From Desulfobacter hydrogenophilus (GTDB lineage Bacteria > Desulfobacterota > Desulfobacteria > Desulfobacterales > Desulfobacteraceae), in contig NZ_CP036313.1 in the NCBI RefSeq assembly GCF_004319545.1, forward strand, positions 4,094,501 to 4,158,500: 64,000 bases of DNA, written 5' to 3'. The stretch's first letter is position 1. Each line of letters starts with the position of its first letter. This document shows positions 36,758-46,179 of this stretch, one piece after another. The notes below the pieces were generated by a model. The model saw only the letters and a list, made by a program, of their open reading frames with translations. It ran no database searches and had not been told where the DNA came from. A program made the position numbers and the translations under genes.

Positions 36758-36974
36758 TTTCCCCACTGCCCCCCGGTTTGGTATGGTCTCCAAGTAAAAA
36801 TGGTCATGACATCTTTCCCGGTAAAAATCTCTATTCAACTGTCAATAATGCCTTGGACCTTTTTATAAAAAGTGTCAACAATAAAAAAAATGATCTTTTT
36901 GACGGTATTTTATAGGCTGTCAAAAAGGTATACCTTGTTCGATTTTTAATTTTCTGAATAGATGACCAAAACAC
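36758..36974. other. Intergenic debris with hairpin
   Basis: Starts with an inverse copy of the GGAGACCATGCC repeat (36770-36791). Contains TTTTTGAC...GTCAAAAA (about 36895-36928), an inverted repeat around GGTATTTTATAGGCT. No gene seen. Confidence 0.4.
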
Positions 36975-37346
36975 ATGCAGCATAAGTGTAGCGTTTCAAA
37001 CCGTACCTTTTCGTACAAATGTCCCCGCTGGTCCGTTATACTAAAGATTGGGAAAGCTCTCGGTGAATTTCACCACTACATTTCCTCAAATCAAAACTTC
37101 ATTCCAAATTATGGGGAACGCCACCGCTACGGGGAAATAATTTCAACGGCATTTGTGGAGTCCACGGTGAATGAGGTCATCAGCAAACGAATGGTGAAGA
37201 AACAACAGATGCGTTGGACAAAACAGGGGGCGCATTTGTTACTCCAAGTGCGTGTTCAGACCCTCAACGGAGACTTAAGGGATACCTTCTGTCAATGGTA
37301 TCCCGGCATGACGCGTGAGGCGGAAAACCTTTTAAAGGCGGCTTAG
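36975..37346 (+). pseudogene. Transposase C-terminal fragment (ISKra4-like)
   Basis: The frame gives GKALGEFHHYISSNQNFIPN, STVNEVISKRMVKKQQMRWT, KQGAHLLLQVRVQTLNG and WYPGM before a stop. The SKRMVKKQQMRW...GAHLLLQ signature is that of transposases I associate with the ISKra4 group. Only the last ~100 residues exist; the apparent ATG and first ~30 codons are not homologous. Confidence 0.6.
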
Positions 37347-37368
37347 CCCCCGTTTTGGCATGGTCTCC
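37347..37368 (-). repeat. GGAGACCATGCCAAAACGGGGG repeat
   Basis: Near-identical copies at 33262-33283 (plus strand), 36770-36791 (minus) and here (minus). This copy directly follows the transposase fragment stop, so it is probably part of the 3' untranslated end of that insertion sequence. Confidence 0.6.
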
Positions 37369-37375
37369 TTCTTTT

Positions 37376-37427
37376 GCCAACTTTTGGGAAAAAGTTGGCA
37401 CTTTATGCAGCTATGTGGTCATTGGGC
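37376..37427 (+). repeat. att-like repeat R2
   Basis: GCCAACTTTT-GGG-AAAAAGTTGGC palindrome (37376-37399) followed by the 39-bp sequence shared with R1 (37389-37427). It ends 11 bases from the last gene of the GC-rich operon, so it marks a sharp boundary in base composition. Confidence 0.7.
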
Positions 37428-37438
37428 CTAGTACCTGG

Positions 37439-38386
37439 TTAGCTCTCCGATAGCAGTATTTCTGTACTAAAGCCACCAAGACTGACAACCATCTGTCTCA
37501 TGCCGCTGCCGGTTATTTTCAGACATTCAAAGGTCAGTGAATAATTGCTTTGTGCACTTACATCCTCTGCATATAGATTCAACGTAATGTTTGCAGAGTA
37601 GTTTGCATCGAGACTGACCGGGATGGATGGCTCCATATTGGGCGTGGTCACCGTGGTTCTGGGTAATGATATGGATTCGCCATTTGCATTGTTATTGTCC
37701 GAGGAAAATGAGAGCTGGGCACCAACAGGTACATTTTTGCATCTCACCATAAACGAAAGGTTATCACCTGCTGTATTATTCAGGACGATTGACGTGGTCG
37801 TGGTGCTGGTCAGGCCTTTTTCCGGCGGCTTGGGGACGGCATATTCCATCCAGCCTACCCCCCCATTGTTGACGACGAGATCCTTTATATCCATTGGATT
37901 CATTGAATCCGGGTTCACCGGGTTCGGGTTGTCGTCGGTGTATACGACGGCTATGAGTGAGTATGGGTTTTCGCTCGATGGCTTGTCCGGCGTCCATACA
38001 AAAGCCTGTTCTGTCACGGCGATATCGCCTTCATCGTTTACAGCGATGGGAACACTGTTATTGCCCGTGCCTGTTGATATGCGTGTCCAGGCATCGGGGT
38101 TAGACAGGTTGGATTTTGATGACTGGTAAAGGATAACTGTTCCGCTCTGTGCGCCATCCTTGAAATTCCTGGCGCGGACGTAGATGTAGTTGTCCTCCCC
38201 ATAACTTATTGCTTTGCCGACGTACTGATCATAGTTACCGGAAAATGAGCTGGCCGGGTCTTCGGCCGAGCCATCCCCCCAGGCAATGATGTCAGGCGAG
38301 TCCGAGAGAGTTTTGCCGTTGCGTGGCAGGTCGTTGTCTTCTTTGAGATTGCTTCTGACGAACAGGTCTAGGTATCTAATCGACAT
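37439..38386 (-). CDS. Beta-rich protein of the DUF6603 operon, paralogue A
   Basis: 315 aa, RBS AAAGGAG. It starts SIRYLDLFVRSNLKEDNDLP, resembling the next gene's IRQNLQDTGSVPRTGG, and shares NYDQYVGKA..Y..NYIYVRARN with NYDKNVGQALVAKAQNYIYV. The C-terminal ~120 residues form a second beta domain (NTAGDNLSFMVRCKNVPVGA, ISLPRTTVT). No signal peptide or TM segment. Function unknown. It is the last gene of the leftward operon, 15 bases after its paralogue, and its stop lies 11 bases from repeat R2. Confidence 0.75.
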   Translation of the reverse strand: MSIRYLDLFVRSNLKEDNDLPRNGKTLSDSPDIIAWGDGSAEDPASSFSGNYDQYVGKAISYGEDNYIYVRARNFKDGAQSGTVILYQSSKSNLSNPDAWTRISTGTGNNSVPIAVNDEGDIAVTEQAFVWTPDKPSSENPYSLIAVVYTDDNPNPVNPDSMNPMDIKDLVVNNGGVGWMEYAVPKPPEKGLTSTTTTSIVLNNTAGDNLSFMVRCKNVPVGAQLSFSSDNNNANGESISLPRTTVTTPNMEPSIPVSLDANYSANITLNLYAEDVSAQSNYSLTFECLKITGSGMRQMVVSLGGFSTEILLSES

Positions 38387-38401
38387 TTTTTATTCTCCTT
38401 T

Positions 38402-39424
38402 TTACTTTACCTGGGTGGAGTCACTACCCACCGGGACAATGTTGTATACGGGCATATCTCTAAGCATGCCTGTCTTTAGATCGTGGTGAAGTGAATTTGG
38501 GAATACCTCCAGGGCCGGTTTTGCATATGCTGCAACCGCATCCTTCCCCTGTGAGACGACCGATGCACTCATGGACACCCTGAAGCGTGGCAGTTTTCCT
38601 AGTCCGTTTTCATAGTATGAGTAAGACATTTCCGATTCCCAGCCAGCAGGCACGTCGTAGGTCAGGCTCACCTGAAACTGAGTCTCTTTGGTTACTTTGG
38701 TTTTGGGCAGGTTGATGTATGTCCCGTCCGGTAGGGGCGTTCCACACGAGAATGATATCTCGGTTCCGATCTTCAGGTTTTCGGCGGTGAGGGTGAATAT
38801 GATCTTTTCGGCGGTGCTGGAACCCGGGTATTTTGTGCTGTTGGTAAAGGTGGGGGCGCCGGCTGTGGTGATCTGAATATTATGCCAGCCTGTGCCACCG
38901 GTCTTGGCAATCCATGCGGCCAGGTCATTCAGGGAGGTGATGTTGTCTCCGGGCAGTTGCCTTTCATAGGGATGGTCTGGGGTGGAGACAATGGTAATGA
39001 GGCAGTGGTGCTCGTTGATATCGGAGGGTATCCAGGTAAAGGGATCTATTGTCACGCCTATGTCATTCGGTGCCACATCCGTTATATCACTGGTTTCACT
39101 GCCATTTGTGGTTTTCATTGTATTTTTAAGCCACTGGCTTGGATACAGAAAGATGCTTTGCGGGGCGAAAAATACCCTGGCCGTGCCGGTTAATGCACTG
39201 CTGGTGAGATTTTTTCCACGTACGTAAATATAGTTTTGTGCCTTGGCGACCAGGGCCTGGCCGACATTTTTATCATAATTACCCTTGAATAAACTGGTGG
39301 GTTTCTGTACCGGTTCGGTGCCCCAGGGTATAAGGTCGGGGCAGGCGGTCCAGCCACCCGTACGCGGTACTGATCCGGTGTCCTGCAAGTTTTGTCTAAT
39401 AAGAATTCCATCATATTGAGCCAT
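38402..39424 (-). CDS. Beta-rich protein of the DUF6603 operon, paralogue B
   Basis: 340 aa, RBS AAGGAGG. The N-terminal domain (IRQNLQDTGSVPRTGGW, PDLIPWG, NYIYVRGKNL) is followed by WIPSDINEHHCLITIV and a C-terminal beta domain (AENLKIGTEISFSCGTPLPD, INLPKTKVT, MSYSYYENGLGKLPRF). The first half suggests a CARDB/Ig-like fold by its strand pattern; this is a guess. Related to the genes on both sides, so duplication within the operon is evident. Soluble by sequence. Confidence 0.75.
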   Translation of the reverse strand: MAQYDGILIRQNLQDTGSVPRTGGWTACPDLIPWGTEPVQKPTSLFKGNYDKNVGQALVAKAQNYIYVRGKNLTSSALTGTARVFFAPQSIFLYPSQWLKNTMKTTNGSETSDITDVAPNDIGVTIDPFTWIPSDINEHHCLITIVSTPDHPYERQLPGDNITSLNDLAAWIAKTGGTGWHNIQITTAGAPTFTNSTKYPGSSTAEKIIFTLTAENLKIGTEISFSCGTPLPDGTYINLPKTKVTKETQFQVSLTYDVPAGWESEMSYSYYENGLGKLPRFRVSMSASVVSQGKDAVAAYAKPALEVFPNSLHHDLKTGMLRDMPVYNIVPVGSDSTQVK

Positions 39425-39504
39425 GGTTTAATCCTCCTTGTCTTTATTGATGTTATTTTGCTCCGGCCTGGGCCGTGCGGGTTTTGACCCGCGGTGGGTC
39501 TTTG

Positions 39505-39861
39505 TTAAATCGATGTGGTATGCAGAATGTCTTCCCCTGCTTGAACCATGATTGCGGCACACATGGCTATGTTGAAACCGGGCAAGGGTGCATGGCCATT
39601 GGAATACCATGAGTAATGAATGGTGGTCTTGAAATTGGCCGGGATGAGGAGGCTCACACCTGCCTGGAAACTGGATGACTTCATAACGGGTGTTATCGGC
39701 AGGTCTATTTTCTGCCCATCGGGGAGTTCGTTGTCTGCATAAAATGAAACCGCGGAACCCACGGGTACATTTTTACAGTAAAGATAAAATAAGGTGTGTT
39801 CTGCCGTGGCTGAGCTGATAAAAGAAACCGCCTGCGTCCATGTCGGTGCATTGTCTTCCAT
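39505..39861 (-). CDS. Short paralogue of the C-terminal beta domain
   Basis: ~118 aa from the ATG at 39861 (RBS AAGGAGG). Residues 20-110 match the C-terminal domain of the neighbouring 340-aa protein: LYCKNVPVGSAVSFYADNEL, PDGQKIDLPITPV and IHYSWYSNGHAPLPGF against IGTEISFSCGTPLPDG and MSYSYYENGLGKLPRF. It is therefore a single-domain version. Unknown function. Confidence 0.7.
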   Translation of the reverse strand: MEDNAPTWTQAVSFISSATAEHTLFYLYCKNVPVGSAVSFYADNELPDGQKIDLPITPVMKSSSFQAGVSLLIPANFKTTIHYSWYSNGHAPLPGFNIAMCAAIMVQAGEDILHTTSI

Positions 39862-40019
39862 GTTCACCTCCTTGTTGTAATTTACTCGTGAGTCGTAAGT
39901 TCTACAAAAGCCTGCTGAGTATAGTTCATCTCACAGGCTGTCAAGCCTCGGAACACGTCCCGTTCAAAATAAATAGAATAGCGATATGGGCCTGGCTTCT
40001 AAGAATTGCGATGGCCCGA
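39862..40019. other. 158-bp gap inside operon
   Basis: No gene. Holds the stem-loop listed next, so expression of the three downstream beta proteins may differ from the upstream genes. Confidence 0.4.
39905..39939 (-). terminator. Possible attenuator within operon
   Basis: Minus strand AGCCTGTGAG pairs with CTCAGCAGGCT and is followed by TTTTG. The T run is short, so partial termination is more likely than a full stop. Confidence 0.4.
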
Positions 40020-42383
40020 TTAAGGTGGCCCGAAGGCCCACACCGTCTTATTATTACTGGCACCATTTATCGTGCCGCCAGTAAACCATATGGCACCATA
40101 GAAGGTTGCGGAACCTTCATTGTCTGAATTGCGCCAGCCTGGACCAAGGCCCATATTCCAGTTGCCATCACTGCCTAGAATATTATTATCGGAAATGGTG
40201 TTTCCGTATTGGTCCTTACCCCCAATGACATACAGGTTTGAGCCTATGGCATGAACATTAGCACCACTTCTGGCCTGCCAGTTTATTAAGCCCCCTAAGC
40301 CACTCCAGTAAATACCGTCGCGACTCTGCCAGGCATCAGCCAATACACCATCCGCTGTCATGCCAGCAACGATACAGAGTTTCTGGTTGAACACCGTCAG
40401 GCCAAATTCACTACGGGCGGGCCAGATGGCGGCCTCTGTTTCCTGTTCCCATGTGACACCGTCCGTCGAACTCCAGACATCCTTTAAGCGTGTTCCGGAG
40501 GCATCCACACCGCCCATGACCCATAACTTGCCGGAAAAGGCGATGCATCCCAGCCCTGACCGTGCACTCCAGTGCCCCGTAGCTGCGGCCTGTGTCCAGA
40601 TAGCACCGTCCGTGCTATACCAAATTTCATCGACGACACGGCTGCTTCCGGCATCGATTCTGGATTCACCACCCATGAGCCACATCTTGTTGTCGAAGAC
40701 ACAGCCGGCGGACTGGCCCCTGGGAGAAAAGGCAGCATTGTTGGTAACGACATGCCAGTTGAAGCCGTCACGTGTATTGAATACCCAACTGTTCACATCC
40801 TCCGTACCACCAGCAAGGAACCACAGGCGGTTGCTGAATGACAGTATCACCGGGCGTCCCCAGGTATCCCAAGGCCCGGCTATCTCCTTTTTTTTCCAGC
40901 CATTAGGTATCGGAAAGACATCCAGTTCGCTGCTGACCGGCCCACCCTGACCATTTGCCGTGAGGGTGTAGTGAACGGTGTCTGTGGGATGGATGATGGT
41001 GGCCGTTGAGTTATTTGGTACTTTCTGTGTACCGTTAATGGGTGGCTCTACGGTGCAGGTCACGGCGGACAGGGTGTCCCAGGTAAGCGTGACCGGGTCA
41101 CCGTAATGCGCCCCAGTTGCCGGGGTGGCCTGAAAATTAATTATTTTTACATCAAGGACGTCCACGGTAACGGTTTTTGCCGTTTTCGTGGCAAGCTGAT
41201 CATCATAGGCCGTCAGCGTATAGGTTGTCGTCCTGGCGGGATAAACCTTGTAACCACCGTTTTCCTGAATCGGTACATCAATGTTGCCGTCATTTACCGG
41301 GCTTAACGTGCACCGGTTGGCGTTGAATGTCTTCCAGGTAAGTTCGACCTCGGTACCGCTCTCAACATTGTTTTGCTGTGCCTCAAGAACCTTGATGGCA
41401 AGTTTTGGTACCTGTTTTTCTATTACCAGCGCCTGACAGCCATCATCATAGTTGGGGATGTTGGATGACTGCAGGTAGAGATTGGTGGATGAGGGTTCAA
41501 AGTCGGTCACGATATTTTCAATCCTGAATTCGGCAATGGCTTTTGCACCGGTGCCGAGTATCTCCGGACTTTTCGGGTAGATTGCCCAGTGGGGCGGGTC
41601 GAACTGGGTGCGGTCCTGAATCGTCCACTGGGTACCATAATCCTTGTATATCCCGACCCTGATATCCTTGGTCCTGTCGATGGTGGCCAAGGCGCCATAG
41701 CCGGGTGCCTGTTTCGCGGTGACAAAGCTCAGGTAGAATACCGGTGTCTTTGTGGGTGTGGTGCCGGTCGGTACGATGGGCTTTGCCGAGGTATTGTCCA
41801 GCCTGAGTATCAGCGTGTTGGAGGGTATCTGATCCTGGTCGTTGACATTGATGAAGACCTCGTTGCCGTCGACGAAAGACAGTGCAAGCACATCCCTGAG
41901 CTTGTTATGGGTGGTGGGCAGCTCTTCAAGAAACAGATTCAGCTGAATGCCGAAATCGGCAACACCCGGAATATTGTAATAGTCAACATTGAACGAGCCC
42001 GGTCCCGCCTGTCCGCCAGCGCTGATGTTGCTTAGGGTAAACGAGAAGTTGTCACCGCTGTTTACCACGATATCCTCTATCGGGGTCAATGCCCAACTGG
42101 TAAATCGATGTGCCTGCCATCCCTTGGGTGGGGTGACCTTTAGGGCGGCGAATTCCTCGGACGTAAGAATGGTGGTGATGGTGAAGTAAAGAGAGGTTGG
42201 TCCGGCTGAGGTGATGCTCCCCTCATCCACGAGGGTGCCGCCCTTGAGCGTGATCGGTGAAGAACCGCCGTAGGTGAAGGTAAAGACCAGCTCATTCTTG
42301 CTGGCGTCCTGGATGATATAAATGACACTTTCGTCATTGGACTTATTGACGATGCTGAACTCAACCGGTGGCTGTTGGCTCAT
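40020..42383 (-). CDS. Large protein with Ig-like and Kelch-type repeats
   Basis: ~787 aa from the ATG at 42383 (RBS AAGGAG; a TTG six bases earlier is the alternative). N-terminal ~300 residues: beta-rich, with FTFTYGGSSPITLKGG and SFTLSNISAGGQ. Residues ~325-490: two Ig/PKD-like repeats with ELTWKTFNANRCTLSP and TLTWDTLSAVTCTVEPP. Residues ~490-787: at least five Kelch-like blades (RLWFLAGG, KMWLMGGES, KLWVMGGVDASG, KLCIVAGM, LYVIGGKD) with W.S.DG..W linkers, predicting a beta propeller. No signal peptide. Starts 2 bases after the upstream stop. Probably a protein- or glycan-binding component. Confidence 0.8.
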   Translation of the reverse strand: MSQQPPVEFSIVNKSNDESVIYIIQDASKNELVFTFTYGGSSPITLKGGTLVDEGSITSAGPTSLYFTITTILTSEEFAALKVTPPKGWQAHRFTSWALTPIEDIVVNSGDNFSFTLSNISAGGQAGPGSFNVDYYNIPGVADFGIQLNLFLEELPTTHNKLRDVLALSFVDGNEVFINVNDQDQIPSNTLILRLDNTSAKPIVPTGTTPTKTPVFYLSFVTAKQAPGYGALATIDRTKDIRVGIYKDYGTQWTIQDRTQFDPPHWAIYPKSPEILGTGAKAIAEFRIENIVTDFEPSSTNLYLQSSNIPNYDDGCQALVIEKQVPKLAIKVLEAQQNNVESGTEVELTWKTFNANRCTLSPVNDGNIDVPIQENGGYKVYPARTTTYTLTAYDDQLATKTAKTVTVDVLDVKIINFQATPATGAHYGDPVTLTWDTLSAVTCTVEPPINGTQKVPNNSTATIIHPTDTVHYTLTANGQGGPVSSELDVFPIPNGWKKKEIAGPWDTWGRPVILSFSNRLWFLAGGTEDVNSWVFNTRDGFNWHVVTNNAAFSPRGQSAGCVFDNKMWLMGGESRIDAGSSRVVDEIWYSTDGAIWTQAAATGHWSARSGLGCIAFSGKLWVMGGVDASGTRLKDVWSSTDGVTWEQETEAAIWPARSEFGLTVFNQKLCIVAGMTADGVLADAWQSRDGIYWSGLGGLINWQARSGANVHAIGSNLYVIGGKDQYGNTISDNNILGSDGNWNMGLGPGWRNSDNEGSATFYGAIWFTGGTINGASNNKTVWAFGPP

Positions 42384-42385
42384 GC

Positions 42386-45300
42386 TCAATTCTCCTTTTT
42401 GGGCTTAGGGTTCGGCTGGAGTTTCAGCCACCCTTCGCTCGCCTGTTGTGGTAATAGGGTAATAGGGCCGCTGGGTCCGGCTGCGCTGATTGGGTTAATG
42501 GTCCATTGACCGACGCCGTGTTCCTCAGTGACCCAGTTCCAGATGTAGCCGCTCTCATCAGGCACCGGCATGCTGGCCTCGCCACTGTTGAGCACCGGTG
42601 TGGTCAGGAAGGTGACCGTCATCGCATCCAGGTCGTCGGTGATGATGGCCGGCGGGATGGTCAATTCCTTCATCGGCAGTACGCCGGTGGTGGCATGGAC
42701 CGAGGCGTGGGGATCCATCAGCATGCAGATGAGCACCGGCGGGGCCGCCGGATCGGCGGTGACCACGATCTGGTCGAAGGCCGGTTCCACCACGCCATGG
42801 CGGTCAGAGGATGTGGCCGCCGGGGCGTAAAACGTCCGATAGGCGGTTTTGGCGCCGTCATCGATAAAGTAGCCGATCATGCCGTCATTGATATCGCTCA
42901 GGTCACCCAGGCGCACCGGAACCTTTAGCTGCGGCAGACCACCCTCGTCACGCACCGACGGGTCACCGCCATCGATGGCGGCCTTGAAGGCGTCTTTGTT
43001 CTGGTTCATTGACGGTAGGCCCATCAAATCCAGATATAGCGAGGCGCGCACCAGGGCCAACGGGCGGCCGATCAGAACCGACAGATTTTTCTGCTCCTTG
43101 TAATTGGTTGGAGAGATGCCGGTGACACTGTCATTGATGACCTGCAGCATTTCACCGAGATAGCCGGCGGGGTCGGCACTGGCATTCATGCCCAGGGCGA
43201 AGTTCCTGAGGTGTGGATTGGCATTGGCGAAGACCTCTTCGATGTCTTTATTGTAGGTATCCTGGTTGCCGGGGGCACCCTGCCAGAACTGACCATGCTG
43301 GTTGAACGAGCCAAGTGCGTTGCCATGCGTATCGTAGATCACCAGCGACTCGTCAAGATGATTGAACAGCACCCAGCCGCATACCGGGGTGGTGGCGGGA
43401 TGGCTGTTCACTTCAACCTGGTCGTCCTGGGCAGACAGCCACCTGAACAGCAGCCGGGACGGCTGGGTGATACGCGGCGGCAGGCTGATCAGGCCGGAGG
43501 GGTCGCTGGCCGTCTTGAGAGCGGCGGCACGGATAACGGCGGGCTTCTCGATATCAATGACCTGGCCGAAGGCATCAATGACCCTGAGCCGGCTGAGCTC
43601 CATCGCGCCGTTGCGCAATGGGCAGAAGGTGTTGTTCTCCTTGGGTGAATCGATATTTTCCCCGCCGACCGCCTGGTTGACCTTCTTGTTGGTGAAATTG
43701 GAGAAAAACAGCCCCTTGAGGATGGCCAGTGGATCGGACACCTCCATTTGCAGCACCCGGTCAAGCATGAGGAAGTCCTGGTTGAAGCCGCTAAGGGCCT
43801 GGGCCTGCATGGACAGGCTTATCTCATCCAGCATCTGCTGCAGTTCGCCGTCACGGTCGTCGTCGGGGAAGTTGGCGATGTAGTTGCTGATCTGCTGTTT
43901 GATGTTGATCTCGGTATTGTGGGTCAGCACGATGGTGCCCTGATAGGTCCGGGCGTTGCTGCGGTCCACCGGGATGGTCCCTTTGAAGGTCAGGTCGATG
44001 TCGTCAGCATCCAGCCCATACTGCGAGGTGATGACATCTTCCGCGTAGGGGGGCAGGACGTTTGGATAATGCGTCGTCTGCCACTGCATGATGATGGGTA
44101 TCCACGGTGCGCGCCATTGCTTGAATGAGGCGAAGCTTGGCACCAGGCCGGTAAAGGCGATGTCGCTTGAGGCGCTGGCATCCGCGAAGAGATTATGCTG
44201 CGCCGCCTTGACCGCTTCGGTAAACGCGGACAGGTTGCTTAGCGCCGGGTTGTCGTCACCGCCGAGCGCTGCGATACCGGCAGCCAGCAGGCAGGCTTGG
44301 TTGGTGTCGATGAAAAAGGCCTCGCCCAGCAGGGCCTGCAGCGGCCCCACAAAGACCAGCGCCGACGAGGTCGGCAGACCGGGCAGGTTGGCCGCTTCCA
44401 GCGTGAAGGCGCCGCCGTTGAACATCATCGCGGAGATGATGTTGCTGCTGAGACGGCAGATGAGGTTGCCGTCGCTATCGCAGGCATCGACGGGGTTATA
44501 GCGGTAGGGCGGCTTGACATCTTCGCCGGAAAAAAGGACCACCGGGTCGTTCGGGTTCCAATAGCGCGCTGAAGCGGTGGGGAGCAGCACATAGTCGTCA
44601 CCGATAAGCCCGTTCAGCGTTTGCCTGTTCTGTTCCAGTTGCGCCTGCAGCGTGGCCAGGTCGTTGATCTTGTCGTTTAACAGCGACAACTCGCTTTGAA
44701 TGAATTCCATCGCTTCGTTGCTGCTGATCTCGACGTTGGCCGGCGGCAGCTGGGCGTACTCGATCTTCATGTAGCGATACCAGTCGGCAAAGATCCTGGC
44801 CCTCAGCGAGCTGATGACCAGGGCGGCTTCGTCGAGGGCCTGTTGACTGGCATTTAGCGTGTTCAGGGCGTTGCCGATCTCCGGCGGCAGCCGGTCCAGT
44901 TTGTTGCTTGCCGCCGCGGCTATGCTCTCGTCGGTAATCACCACGTTGTCTTCCATGCCCGCCGATTTAGTCTTTACGTTCCATATCGTGCCGTGGTTTG
45001 AAGAGGCAAAACCATTCTGATGTAGGGCCTCGTCCATGTCGGCGAGCCCGCCGGGCAGGGAGGTGCGGCTGAGCAGGCCGAGCTGCAGTGCATTTAGAAT
45101 CGTTTCAACGTTAGGCAGTGATGCCAGATCGGGCTGGGCGGCGAGCAGGGCCGAGAGGGCCTCGACCGTGGTATTGCCAACAGCAATCTCCAGATCGGGG
45201 CCGGGATTTTTCTGTTCTATATAGTGGGTATCTTCATTCCAGGTGATACCGGTCATCAGGGCGTTATACAGCGTGCGGGTCGGAACATCCTTGCTGCCAT

Positions 45301-46156
45301 CATCGTCGAAGACCCATTTGTACAAGGCTTTGATATGGGCGGTTTTTTGCGCATGATCTGCCTCTGCAGTGTAGCTGATGCGTATCATCGGGTCTTCCGA
45401 GGCATCGGCGTGCCATCCGCTTAACATATAGGATATTCGGGTGCTGTCCGGCGGGTAGTCGGTGGGGTCAAGATCCTCCAGCGTATCCCAGAAGCCGAAG
45501 ACGTTTGGGCAGAATTCATAGGCCGCCGCATAGGTCGGTTCCCCGAAACCCAGGGCCGTCAGGGAACCGCGCTCCGCGCCGGGGTCCTCAGACCAGGTGT
45601 CAAAGGGAAAGGCACAGCCCATTGTCTTTGACGACTTATTGTTTTCGGTGCTGGGATTGGGTTGGATCGGTACGTCGAGGCTCTTCCGGTTTTGTTTGTT
45701 CAACGGGACCGAATCACCACTCTTGTCCCACAGACGGTCGCTTTCTATGACCCAGGCCTTGAGGTCGCTGGTGGGCTGTTCCGAATCGGCACTATTGGTG
45801 GCGATGCGTACCACCAGCCAGCGATTGGGTGCAGGTGGAAACTCGATACTGCCGTTGTCTTCCGCTTGAGCACCGTGGGCTATGGCATCGGGAAGGGCCC
45901 AGTGCAGGTGTATGCCCACATCCAGCGGGTCCGAGACCGGTTGAAAGCTCTCCGCCACGACCTGGTTGCTTATATAGGGACCCTGGTTATGGGCGGTGCC
46001 GTCTGCGGCATAGGGCAGTAAGGAAAAATCCGGTGCCAGGCGTGAGAAGTCCTTGGTGCCATAAGGGCTCTGTACCGACCCGTTAACATCCGTATTCCCC
46101 ACACAAAGGGCGGCCAGATCCACCGGTACTATAAGGGTGTTTGAGAGAGTGCTCAT
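42386..46156 (-). CDS. 1256-aa protein of unknown function in DUF6603 operon
   Basis: Soluble by sequence and mixed alpha/beta. The N-terminal third contains GIHLHWALPDAIAHG, PNRWLVVRIAT and, later, PFDTWSEDP and GFWDTLEDLDP. A helical/coiled-coil segment lies at about 415-530 (LNTLNASQQALDEAALVISS, LNDKINDLATLQAQLEQNRQ). After it come ARYWNPNDPVVLFSGEDVKP and FASFKQWRAPWIPIIMQWQ. The tail has VLICMLMDPHASVHATTGVLP. The HLHWALPDA and RYWxPNDPVVLxxG patterns recall conserved but uncharacterised proteins found with DUF6603 genes. RBS GGAGG is good. Confidence 0.7.
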   Translation of the reverse strand: MSTLSNTLIVPVDLAALCVGNTDVNGSVQSPYGTKDFSRLAPDFSLLPYAADGTAHNQGPYISNQVVAESFQPVSDPLDVGIHLHWALPDAIAHGAQAEDNGSIEFPPAPNRWLVVRIATNSADSEQPTSDLKAWVIESDRLWDKSGDSVPLNKQNRKSLDVPIQPNPSTENNKSSKTMGCAFPFDTWSEDPGAERGSLTALGFGEPTYAAAYEFCPNVFGFWDTLEDLDPTDYPPDSTRISYMLSGWHADASEDPMIRISYTAEADHAQKTAHIKALYKWVFDDDGSKDVPTRTLYNALMTGITWNEDTHYIEQKNPGPDLEIAVGNTTVEALSALLAAQPDLASLPNVETILNALQLGLLSRTSLPGGLADMDEALHQNGFASSNHGTIWNVKTKSAGMEDNVVITDESIAAAASNKLDRLPPEIGNALNTLNASQQALDEAALVISSLRARIFADWYRYMKIEYAQLPPANVEISSNEAMEFIQSELSLLNDKINDLATLQAQLEQNRQTLNGLIGDDYVLLPTASARYWNPNDPVVLFSGEDVKPPYRYNPVDACDSDGNLICRLSSNIISAMMFNGGAFTLEAANLPGLPTSSALVFVGPLQALLGEAFFIDTNQACLLAAGIAALGGDDNPALSNLSAFTEAVKAAQHNLFADASASSDIAFTGLVPSFASFKQWRAPWIPIIMQWQTTHYPNVLPPYAEDVITSQYGLDADDIDLTFKGTIPVDRSNARTYQGTIVLTHNTEINIKQQISNYIANFPDDDRDGELQQMLDEISLSMQAQALSGFNQDFLMLDRVLQMEVSDPLAILKGLFFSNFTNKKVNQAVGGENIDSPKENNTFCPLRNGAMELSRLRVIDAFGQVIDIEKPAVIRAAALKTASDPSGLISLPPRITQPSRLLFRWLSAQDDQVEVNSHPATTPVCGWVLFNHLDESLVIYDTHGNALGSFNQHGQFWQGAPGNQDTYNKDIEEVFANANPHLRNFALGMNASADPAGYLGEMLQVINDSVTGISPTNYKEQKNLSVLIGRPLALVRASLYLDLMGLPSMNQNKDAFKAAIDGGDPSVRDEGGLPQLKVPVRLGDLSDINDGMIGYFIDDGAKTAYRTFYAPAATSSDRHGVVEPAFDQIVVTADPAAPPVLICMLMDPHASVHATTGVLPMKELTIPPAIITDDLDAMTVTFLTTPVLNSGEASMPVPDESGYIWNWVTEEHGVGQWTINPISAAGPSGPITLLPQQASEGWLKLQPNPKPKKEN

Positions 46157-46179
46157 ACAGGTGATAGCCTCCGTTTATT

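Noticed and set aside
36389..36838. 149-codon minus-strand frame across relE
   Set aside because: It runs through the MITE and antisense to the toxin; no RBS or family.
35168..37427. Integron with attC sites
   Set aside because: The recombinase lacks the IntI-specific region and the repeats do not show the R''-L''/L'-R' structure; only an analogy remains.
43362..44128. Overlapping plus-strand frames of 120-170 codons within the GC-rich operon
   Set aside because: High GC reduces stop codons; the minus-strand genes have RBSs and consistent domain patterns, while these frames do not.
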